From: Corynebacterium sp. Marseille-P4321
Lineage (GTDB): Bacteria; Actinomycetota; Actinomycetes; Mycobacteriales; Mycobacteriaceae
Length of the DNA: 64,000 nucleotides
Reading direction: 5' to 3'
Assembly: GCF_903645305.1 (NCBI RefSeq)
Contig: NZ_CAHJXO010000001.1
Coordinates: 1-64,000, forward strand
The notes beneath the pieces were generated by a model. The model ran no database searches. It was given only the letters and a program-made list of their open reading frames with translations, and was not told the DNA's origin. Of this stretch, positions 17,515 through 25,609 are shown piece after piece. Position 1 is the stretch's first letter. Each line of letters starts with the position of its first letter. The translations under genes were made by a program, and so were the position numbers.

Positions 17515-18372
17515 CTAAACGCCGATGCCCGCCGCCAAATTTGCCACGTGCGGTCCTGCTTCCTTTACTGATACTGACCCGATACCGAAATCAGACCAGT
17601 TCATGGTTGCCCGTTCGAATGCATCCCATTGTTCCTCTGTTGTTGGAGGGGCATACATCACGGACACAGGGACATCTTCTTCCAGCTTCAATTCCCGGTC
17701 TTCGTGTAGGAGGGACCCGCCGGTGCGCCGCAGGTTGAAAATGCGCAGTGTCCAAGAATCGACGCTCTGTTCGTGCCGGGTTTCGGGGGGTATGTTGAAA
17801 GGTACTGAACGAACTAGCTCCCGGACACGGGTGCCTTCGATTACAGCAAGATCGGTCGGAGCTTGGGAGCCGCCTAGGTTGACCCGAGGGTTTCGGTGAA
17901 CCAGCGGGGCGAGATGCGTTTCGGCCTCGTATAGCTCCTGGACCTTCTTCCTCAGTTCGCGGTAAGCATTCGACCGTGGAGTCGGAGTGCGACGCACGAA
18001 CATGGCATAGAGATATTCAGCTGCTTCCTCCAGAAGCATTTCGGTTGACAGTGTGCCTTCGGAGTGAATCCGTGCGGCGTTATGCCAGCGTGCGGCTGTG
18101 GTGCTCATAAAAGCACCGAGGGGGGTTTCTGATTCGAGGGGGAGAATTGGATCGACTGCAGTGAGAGGTTCAATTTCCGCGCGCAACACGCCCAGGATTG
18201 ATCGTGACGCCGCCCTTGCTTCGGGGGTCATGCCGGCTGTTCTTAAATCGGCTGGGGAGATGAACTGGGCCGTTGAGGCGCCGTCTTCCCGCTCCACTAC
18301 AACCCCAATTCCCTGCCGATCGAGCAGAGTCGGATCGGGCTGGAGCGCAATTGTCCAGTAACGAAACTTCAT
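17515..18372 (-). CDS. HipA-partner protein, DUF3037-like
   Basis: A 285-residue protein. The start MKFRYWTIALQPDP...GIGVVVEREDG resembles DUF3037, small proteins often encoded next to HipA-like kinases of the HipA_2 type. The rest is mixed alpha/beta with no motif I recognise. ATG 18372 overlaps the stop of the upstream kinase gene by 4 bases (ATGA), so the pair is translationally coupled. Length exceeds the usual DUF3037 domain, so only the N-terminus supports the name. Confidence 0.5.
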   Translation of the reverse strand: MKFRYWTIALQPDPTLLDRQGIGVVVEREDGASTAQFISPADLRTAGMTPEARAASRSILGVLRAEIEPLTAVDPILPLESETPLGAFMSTTAARWHNAARIHSEGTLSTEMLLEEAAEYLYAMFVRRTPTPRSNAYRELRKKVQELYEAETHLAPLVHRNPRVNLGGSQAPTDLAVIEGTRVRELVRSVPFNIPPETRHEQSVDSWTLRIFNLRRTGGSLLHEDRELKLEEDVPVSVMYAPPTTEEQWDAFERATMNWSDFGIGSVSVKEAGPHVANLAAGIGV

Positions 18373-19175
18373 CGCACCAACCTCCTGTTCCGTAGTGCTT
18401 CGGTTTGCAGCCGCTCGATTGTGTAATCTCTGCGACTTAAGCAATACCGCGCGATTGTCGCGACGTCCGATTCTGGCACGCCCCACTCTGGTGGGAGTGC
18501 TTCGAGAATCTGCTTCACAATATCCTCGCGCAAGTCGGCCACTGCTTCAATAGCCTTGGTCCAGGAGTCTTCTGGGATGAGGCTGTCGGGGTGGGCGATT
18601 TCTGTTTGGGCATGTACATGCGAAGTTGGAGCTAGAAACCACTCCGGTGATTCATCTGCGCCGAACCACATTCCGTGATCAACGGAATAGATCCTCATGT
18701 CAGAGGTGGCGTCGTAAAGTACCTGTAAATCCTTTGCGTTGCAGAGGAGCCACAGCGCGATGAGCCGCGGGATACGGTCGCCGTTCCCGTCGGATTTTCC
18801 GAACTGAATTCGAGTGTGCAAGTCTCCGATATCGGCGTAAGGCAAGAGACGCGAACCGAAGACAGGTAAAGAATCGAGGATCACGGAAACTCCGTGTGCA
18901 CTGGGTGGGGTCTTCGTGCCTACGAGGTCAGAGGGGACGTTGATTATCTCCCAGGGGACCGTTGGCGCGTCTATCGCTTCCCCAATTACCGAACACACAA
19001 CTTCATTGATTGTGGCCTGAGGCCCGTGTTCGTTCTTCAGCTGCTTGCACCAGTACAAGGAGCCGTCGCTAGCGGAGACAAGAAATGGGTGCGCTCCCGT
19101 GTCCGCAGTTTTAGTCGCCGTGACGAGGTCTAGTCGCGGCTTCGGTATGCGCCGTTCGTCCTGCGGCTGATTCAA
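18369..19175 (-). CDS. HipA-like kinase (HipA_2 type)
   Basis: About 268 residues. The N-terminus (ATKTADTGAHPFLV..DGSLYWCKQ) fits the nucleotide-binding lobe of HipA_2-type kinases, and IYSVDHGMWFG near residue 165 fits the conserved (I/V)DHG segment. A TTG at 19175 is preferred because GAGGAGG lies 9 nt before it; a longer GTG start at 19196 is possible but would put that site inside the gene. With its coupled DUF3037-like partner it forms a two-gene module, probably toxin-antitoxin or abortive infection. It reads away from the DrmA/DrmB-like gene. Confidence 0.6.
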   Translation of the reverse strand: MNQPQDERRIPKPRLDLVTATKTADTGAHPFLVSASDGSLYWCKQLKNEHGPQATINEVVCSVIGEAIDAPTVPWEIINVPSDLVGTKTPPSAHGVSVILDSLPVFGSRLLPYADIGDLHTRIQFGKSDGNGDRIPRLIALWLLCNAKDLQVLYDATSDMRIYSVDHGMWFGADESPEWFLAPTSHVHAQTEIAHPDSLIPEDSWTKAIEAVADLREDIVKQILEALPPEWGVPESDVATIARYCLSRRDYTIERLQTEALRNRRLVR

Positions 19176-19252
19176 GGCCGTCACCCTCCTCGGCACTTTT
19201 CAGATGCTCGTCCTCCAAACACCTGCAAACTTAATGGCATAACCTTACCTGC

Positions 19253-22200
19253 GTGTCTTCCCTCATCCCCGTCCACGCATCGCAGCATGTCCTTGGTGGC
19301 GTGTCTGAGTACCTCGCCACCGCGTTCTCGCTGGCGAACCCGGAAACCTCAGCGGCGCTGAAGGCGTTTTTGGAGGACACGGAACGAGGCATGTTCCACG
19401 GCCCGTACGTGCGGGTGCGTCTGCCGTACGCGCGTGCCATCGGATGGGACGGGATCTTGGACTGGATGCCGGAGTCCTTCGATTTCACGCCGTACCACCA
19501 CCAGGCGGAAACGTTTCGCAGGCTGCGCAGCCGCGACGAAAACGGGGAGCGCCGCCCGGACCCCACGCTGGTGATCACGGGTACGGGATCGGGTAAGACG
19601 GAATCCTTCCTCTACCCGGTGCTCGACCACGCTGCGCGCACCCGCGCACAGGGCAAGACCGGGGTGAAGGCCCTGCTGCTTTACCCGATGAACGCGCTCG
19701 CGAACGATCAGGCGGACCGCCTCGCCAAGTTGCTCACGCAAGAGAAGGGGCTAGCCGGGGTCACCGCCGGCATCTACACCGGTGAGGCCAAGGGCAATGT
19801 GAAGCGGGTGACGCAGCAATCGCTCATCAACGATCCGGACGAGATGCGGCTCAACCCGCCGGACATCCTGCTTACGAACTACAAGATGCTGGACCAGCTG
19901 CTGCTGCGGCCTGAAGACCGGGAGATCTGGCGTAAATCCGCAACCAGCTTGCAGTACCTGGTGTTGGACGAGTTCCACACGTACGACGGCGCGCAGGGCA
20001 CCGACGTCGCGCTGCTGCTGCGCCGCCTCGGGCTCATGCTGAAGAAACACCAGCCGGAGGGCTTCCTCGGGGAGTACGCGGCGAACCCGTTGGGGCGCGT
20101 TACGCCGGTGGCAACGTCGGCGACGCTTGGTGGTGACAAAGAGCGTTCGGACGTGCTCAAATTCGCGGGCACTATCTTTGGTGAAACGTTCGCGCCGGAC
20201 GCGCTCGTCGGCGAGCGCACGCTGACCTACCGAGAGTGGACCGAGGAGATCGGGCAGACCTTCGGGCACCTCGCCACTCCCCTGTCGCCGGACATTGATC
20301 AGCTGCGCCAGATCGTGCAGACGATCGCGAACGACACTTCCGGGCGAGAGCACGCGGACGTGGTGCTGGATACGTTCCGCACGCAGCTTTGGGGCGTGGC
20401 GGCGGATGCGGACCTGGATGCCGCCATCGCCGCCTACGCGGTGCACCCGCTCACCGAGGCGCTGCTAGGCGGCGACGGCAAGGCGAAGCCGCTCATCGAT
20501 AGGGAGGGCGAGACGGAGAAGACACTGCCGTCGATAGTGCTCAGCGACATCGTCGTGCGCAGCCTGGGCGAGGAGACCTCCCGCGAATTCGTCACCCACC
20601 TGCTCACCGCGGTGGCGCAACTGCGCGCGCTCGCCGGCGAGAAGTACGGCTTCGGCGGCAAGCGGCTCCCGGGTGTGGAAACACACCTCTGGGTGCGTGA
20701 AGTCTCGCGCATCGACCGCACCGTCACACCCACCGAAACCGGCGAGCAGTTCCGCTTCGCGGACGACGGCCAACTCGGCTTCGAGGAAACCGCCGTGTGG
20801 CTGCCCGCAATCTACTGCCGCCAGTGCGGGCGCGCCGGGTGGATGACGGCGCTCGAGCCGGGTACGGACGCAACGGTGGTGGATGGCGCCGAGATCCGCA
20901 AGGCGAGCGTGGAGCGGCCCGAGTCGCCCCGCCCGCTCATCGACGCGACCAACGAGCTGCGCCGCGCCAACGCCGACGGCGTGGACCTCAGCGCGTTCGA
21001 CGACGAGGACGGCAAGCGCGCCCTGATGTGGTTCCACACCAAGTCGCGCACCGTGTCGCGCACGGAGCCGAGCGAACAGGAGCTTGCCGACGGCCTGTCG
21101 GTACCCGTACTCACCTACTCAGGGCTGAGCGCCCCCGAATACGCGCGTGAGCAGGTCTGCCCGAACTGCGGGGAGGCGGACACCATCCGCTACATCGGCT
21201 CGCGCGTGGCGACGCTGCTGTCTGTGGGGTTGTCCAACCTGTTCGGCATGCCCACCCTGGCGGAGAAGGAAAAGAAGACGCTCGTGTTCGCGGACTCGGT
21301 GCAGGACGCCGCCCACCGCGCGGGCTTTGTGCAGTCGCGGGCGAGGGCGTTCGGGATCCGTACGCTGATGCGCGGTGTCGTTGGCTCCGGCGCGGGCTCC
21401 GGCGATGAGGCGGTCTCAGTGGCGCAGCTGCCGCTGCGCATCCTCGAGCGCGCCGACGCATCCGAGGACCCGCTGCGCGCCCGCTTCGAGCTGCTGCCGC
21501 CGGAGATCGCAGAGACCCCGATGTTTACCCCGTTCTGGTCCAAAGACGCGGACGTGAAGGCCCGGCGCGAGGCCACCGCTGCGGTACTCGCGCGCCTGGA
21601 GTTGGACGCCGCGCTCGAGTTCGGGCAGATGGCGGACCTGCCGCGCTCCTTGGTGTCCACCGGCACGCTGATGCCCTCGGTGGACGTGGATGACGAGGTG
21701 TTGCTCGCCACCGCAGAGGAGGCGCTGCAGAGTCTAGACCCGGCCCTGTTCGATGCCGAGGAGACCACGGCCGAGATGCGCCTGCAGTGGATGCGCGGTC
21801 TGTTGGAGCAGGTGCGCGCCCGCGGCGGCGTGTACACGCGCATGTTCGACCAGTACCTGGAGGAGGACGGCAACACGTGGCGGCTGCACAACCGCTACGC
21901 CAAGGCGCGCGGCATGCGGCGCTTCGCCAAGGGCGGCTCGCCGGAGTTCCCCCGCTCCGGCCCGACGTTGGACGACAAGGACCGCGGCATCACCCCGGTG
22001 GGCAGCCCGCGCGGGCGCTACGCCCGGTGGACCAACCGGGTGTTGAAGCAGATCAGCGCGCACGATGCCGCCTTGCTGGTCAGCAACGCTTTCCGCGAGC
22101 TGGCCAAGCGCGGCGTGCTGAAGACAGTGCAGACGAAAACGGGCGCCATCATGTACGCCATCCCGCCGGAGCTGGTGGTCGCGCGGCGCGACGAATCGCC

Positions 22201-25200
22201 CGCGTTGTTGCAGTGTGAGGTGTGCAATGTCCCGTTAGGCGTCGATAAGCAACGCCGCCGTGCGCTCGTGGGCATGCCCTGCCCAACCCCTGGATGCCCT
22301 GGGCAGATGTATGTGGAGCCGGTGGAGGAAAGCTACTACTCGCGGCTATATACCTCCACCGATCCGCGCACCATCGTGGCGCGGGAGCACACCGGGCTCA
22401 TCCCGAAGGACGAGCGCCTCGCGCTCGAGCGGGCGTTCCGCGGCGGGAAGGACGCCGAAGATCCCAACGCGCCGAACGTGCTGGTGGCAACGCCGACGCT
22501 CGAGATGGGTATTGATATCGGCGATCTGTCCACGGTGATGCTCGCCTCGCTTCCCACCACTGTGTCGTCGTACGTGCAGCGCGTGGGCCGCGCCGGGCGC
22601 CTCACCGGCAACTCGCTCGTGCTCGCGTTTGTGCGGGGGCGCGGCAAGACGCTGCCGAAGCTGAACCGGCCGCTCTCCGTCATCGCCGGCGACGTGACGC
22701 CCCCGGCCGCGTTCCTTTCCGCCACCGAGATCCTGCGCCGCCAAACCACCGCCTACCTGGTGGACACGCTTGACTTCACCGCGTACGGGCTACACGTGCA
22801 GTACGCGCCGGACGTGTTCTCCACCCGCAAGCGCGCAACCCTGGTGGGCGCGCTGCTCGAAGAGATTAAAGGCGGGGTGCAGGAGCGCGTGGAGAGGTTT
22901 TTGGCCACCGTGGCGGGCAACGTGGATGCCGGCACGGTGGGCGGGGTGCGTGCGTGGGCGTGTGGGACCGGCACCGATTCACTTGCCGGCGATCTAGAGC
23001 AAGCCCGCAGCCTGTGGGATTCGGAGGTCAAAGCGCTTACCGCGCGCAAGGAAACGCTGCAGCACCGGCTGGCTGAGCTGGAGGCCAAGGTGGACCCGCA
23101 CGAAGGCACCGAGAAGGCCGACGCCGAACTGGAACGCGAAAAGCGCAGCACCAAGGCGGCGGCGAAGCGCACCTCGCGCGACCTGGGCAAGCTGTTGCTC
23201 GATGATTACTGGATCAACTCCATGGAGCGCTACGGGCTGCTGCCCAACTTCACGCTGCTCGACGACGCGGTAGAGCTCGCCGTGGTGGTCTCCCAACTCA
23301 ACCCGTCCACCATGCAGATCGACCCGGAGGCCTTCGAGCTCTCCCGCGGCGTGTCTTCTGCGTTGAAGGAGCTCGCGCCGGGCAACACGTTCTACGCCCG
23401 TGGCATCGCAGCCACCGTGGATGCGGTTGAGGTGGGCATGAACGGCGCGGACATCGAGCAGTGGCGCCTGTGCCCCGCCTGCTCCTACGGCGCGCCAATC
23501 ACCGCCGGCGCTAGCGTTGCCGCTACCTCGTGCCCGAAGTGCGGCTCAGCGGCGTACGCGGACAAGGGCCAGGTGCTGCAAACGGTGCGCATGCGGCGGG
23601 TCTCCGCTGAGGGGGATCGGGCGCGCGCGATTATCGACGACTCCTCAGACGACCGCCACGCCCTGAGCTACCACAGCACCTTGAGCTTCTCCGTGCCCGA
23701 GGGCGGGCAGGGTGCCAGGTGGTTCCTCTCCCAGGGTTTCGGTGCGGAGTACCTGCGGTATGTGGACTTGAGCTGGTTCAACCTAGGCCGAGGCCCCGCG
23801 GCGAAGCGGATGCTCGCCGACCACGAGATCGACGCGCCGCTGTTTACAGTGTGCAACTACTGCGGCCACCTGGACTCGCAGAAGGGCTCCAACTCCAAGT
23901 GGGACCACCGCCCGTGGTGCCCGAAGCGCAAGGCGCTGCAAGAGGAGACGGTGACTGTTGCGCTGCACCGCACGCTGCGCACCCAGGGCGTGCTGCTGCA
24001 TGTGCCGGTGCAGCTCACGGCGGGCGACAACGCCACCATCCCCAGCCTGACCGCCGCGATCAAGCTGGGCTTCAAGGAGGTCCTGGGCGGCGACCCGGAC
24101 CACTTGGGTGTAGAGACGGTGAAGGTGTCGGATCGCCGCGGCAACACCGTGGACGCGCTGCTGATTCACGACAACGTTCCTGGAGGCACCGGCTACCTGT
24201 CCCAGTTCGCCTCGCCCGAACAGGTGCGCCGCCTGCTGGAGCGCGCCTTCACCAAGGTGGCCGACTGCGCCTGCAAGGACGACGAGCGCCTCGCCTGCCC
24301 GGAGTGCCTGCTGCCCTACACGCGCTCGAGCCTTATCGACGTCACCTCGCGCGCCGCCGCCGAACGTGCCCTGCGCTCCATCCTGAGCAACCAGGACCAC
24401 CCCGCGGCGGACCTGAACCCGCTCGCGGTTGCCTGGGAAACGCAGACGCACGAGCCGGAGCTGGACCACGCCTCCAACCTGGAGGTCCGGTTCCGCGAGA
24501 CGGTGCGCAAAGCCCTAGAAAACCGCCACGCTGTCGTGAAAGACATCCCCAACGCGGGCGGCGTGGAGTGGCTTATCACGTTCCCCGACGGCCAAGAGTG
24601 GTCCATGCGCGAACAGATGAACCTGGGCTACACCACCCCGGACTTCTACTTCGCGCAACGCAGGCGCCCGGACGTGCGCCCAGTGGCGGTGTACACCGAC
24701 GGCGCCGCGTTCCACTACGCGCCGGCGAACTATCGCTTCCCCAGCGACATCGTGAAGCGAAACCGCCTGCACCACGAAGACAAGCAGGTGCTGCCGTGGA
24801 ACGTGACCAACGCGGGCCTGGACTGGTTCGAGGCAGAAACCGCAGGTACAGCGGATGCGCCGCAATGGGTCAGCAAGGTCGCCGAGAACCGCGCACGCGC
24901 AATGGAGGGCATCGGCAACGACGAGGTCGCGTTCTTGAAGGCCTCCCCCGTCACCCAGCTTTTGCACTACCTGTCCAGCCCGGACTGGGCCGCCCACGAG
25001 CTTCTTGATAAGGCGCTGCTGCAGATGCTCAGCACCTCACTCGTTCCCAAGGTCACCCCGCAGGGGGCGACGCTGACGTTCCGCAACCAGATCGTCTTCG
25101 ACGCGATCCCGGTTAAAGGGGTTGCAACACCGGTGCGCATGCGCGCAGATGCCGACGCGCCGGGCACGCTTACCGAGGACAACTGGCGCGAGTTCCTCCG

Positions 25201-25606
25201 CTTCGCCAACATCATCTGGCTCGCCGACAACGCCGTCACGGTGGCGGTGGGTGAGGTTGAAGTGGTGGAAGGTGGGCGCCCGGATGGCGTCGATAAGCAA
25301 GAGGCCCCTGTGCAAACCGGGCTGTGGGCGGAGGCGATCGAGGAGTTCGGGGACGAACCCGAGGTCGCAGGCGCGCTACGCACCCTGGCCGAGGCCGGGG
25401 CGCGCGAAACCGAGGAGATCGGCGAGGAGGTCGGCCACCTGCCCACAGCGGTGAGCTGGGTCGAGCACAAGATCGCGCTGCTTATCGACGCTGAAGGCAC
25501 CCACCCCGCCGAAGAATCCACCCTGCGCGATCAGGGCTGGCGGTTGATGTACCCCGATACACTGTCCGCGACAACAATCCCGGCTGAGCTGCTGGGCAAG
25601 GAGTAA
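19253..25606 (+). CDS. SF2 helicase-DUF1998 fusion (DrmA plus DrmB-like) with nuclease-like tail
   Basis: A 2117-residue protein. Walker A is ITGTGSGKTES (about 109-118), the DEAH-type box is VLDEFHTYDG (about 237-246), ATSATLGG lies near 287, and helicase C has TPTLEMGIDIGDL to QRVGRAGR (about 1080-1120). Cysteine pairs near residues 521, 635, 990-1005, 1406-1432 and 1534 look like zinc sites. DUF1998 is marked by HDNVPGGTGYL and CACKDDERLACPECLLPY (about 1672-1690). Near 1790-1840, TTPDFYF, VAVYTDGAAFH and KRNRL resemble the Vsr-type nuclease core. DISARM encodes helicase DrmA and DUF1998 protein DrmB separately; here they appear fused. The GTG start is confirmed by the matching remnant at 13420. 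It forms an operon with the SF1 helicase gene 3 nt downstream. Confidence 0.8.
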   Translation: MSSLIPVHASQHVLGGVSEYLATAFSLANPETSAALKAFLEDTERGMFHGPYVRVRLPYARAIGWDGILDWMPESFDFTPYHHQAETFRRLRSRDENGERRPDPTLVITGTGSGKTESFLYPVLDHAARTRAQGKTGVKALLLYPMNALANDQADRLAKLLTQEKGLAGVTAGIYTGEAKGNVKRVTQQSLINDPDEMRLNPPDILLTNYKMLDQLLLRPEDREIWRKSATSLQYLVLDEFHTYDGAQGTDVALLLRRLGLMLKKHQPEGFLGEYAANPLGRVTPVATSATLGGDKERSDVLKFAGTIFGETFAPDALVGERTLTYREWTEEIGQTFGHLATPLSPDIDQLRQIVQTIANDTSGREHADVVLDTFRTQLWGVAADADLDAAIAAYAVHPLTEALLGGDGKAKPLIDREGETEKTLPSIVLSDIVVRSLGEETSREFVTHLLTAVAQLRALAGEKYGFGGKRLPGVETHLWVREVSRIDRTVTPTETGEQFRFADDGQLGFEETAVWLPAIYCRQCGRAGWMTALEPGTDATVVDGAEIRKASVERPESPRPLIDATNELRRANADGVDLSAFDDEDGKRALMWFHTKSRTVSRTEPSEQELADGLSVPVLTYSGLSAPEYAREQVCPNCGEADTIRYIGSRVATLLSVGLSNLFGMPTLAEKEKKTLVFADSVQDAAHRAGFVQSRARAFGIRTLMRGVVGSGAGSGDEAVSVAQLPLRILERADASEDPLRARFELLPPEIAETPMFTPFWSKDADVKARREATAAVLARLELDAALEFGQMADLPRSLVSTGTLMPSVDVDDEVLLATAEEALQSLDPALFDAEETTAEMRLQWMRGLLEQVRARGGVYTRMFDQYLEEDGNTWRLHNRYAKARGMRRFAKGGSPEFPRSGPTLDDKDRGITPVGSPRGRYARWTNRVLKQISAHDAALLVSNAFRELAKRGVLKTVQTKTGAIMYAIPPELVVARRDESPALLQCEVCNVPLGVDKQRRRALVGMPCPTPGCPGQMYVEPVEESYYSRLYTSTDPRTIVAREHTGLIPKDERLALERAFRGGKDAEDPNAPNVLVATPTLEMGIDIGDLSTVMLASLPTTVSSYVQRVGRAGRLTGNSLVLAFVRGRGKTLPKLNRPLSVIAGDVTPPAAFLSATEILRRQTTAYLVDTLDFTAYGLHVQYAPDVFSTRKRATLVGALLEEIKGGVQERVERFLATVAGNVDAGTVGGVRAWACGTGTDSLAGDLEQARSLWDSEVKALTARKETLQHRLAELEAKVDPHEGTEKADAELEREKRSTKAAAKRTSRDLGKLLLDDYWINSMERYGLLPNFTLLDDAVELAVVVSQLNPSTMQIDPEAFELSRGVSSALKELAPGNTFYARGIAATVDAVEVGMNGADIEQWRLCPACSYGAPITAGASVAATSCPKCGSAAYADKGQVLQTVRMRRVSAEGDRARAIIDDSSDDRHALSYHSTLSFSVPEGGQGARWFLSQGFGAEYLRYVDLSWFNLGRGPAAKRMLADHEIDAPLFTVCNYCGHLDSQKGSNSKWDHRPWCPKRKALQEETVTVALHRTLRTQGVLLHVPVQLTAGDNATIPSLTAAIKLGFKEVLGGDPDHLGVETVKVSDRRGNTVDALLIHDNVPGGTGYLSQFASPEQVRRLLERAFTKVADCACKDDERLACPECLLPYTRSSLIDVTSRAAAERALRSILSNQDHPAADLNPLAVAWETQTHEPELDHASNLEVRFRETVRKALENRHAVVKDIPNAGGVEWLITFPDGQEWSMREQMNLGYTTPDFYFAQRRRPDVRPVAVYTDGAAFHYAPANYRFPSDIVKRNRLHHEDKQVLPWNVTNAGLDWFEAETAGTADAPQWVSKVAENRARAMEGIGNDEVAFLKASPVTQLLHYLSSPDWAAHELLDKALLQMLSTSLVPKVTPQGATLTFRNQIVFDAIPVKGVATPVRMRADADAPGTLTEDNWREFLRFANIIWLADNAVTVAVGEVEVVEGGRPDGVDKQEAPVQTGLWAEAIEEFGDEPEVAGALRTLAEAGARETEEIGEEVGHLPTAVSWVEHKIALLIDAEGTHPAEESTLRDQGWRLMYPDTLSATTIPAELLGKE

Positions 25607-25609
25607 CCC

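Noticed and set aside
13376-19252. Classical genomic island with integrase and att sites
   Set aside because: No integrase, recombinase or tRNA gene is present; the flanking repeats are diverged gene starts.
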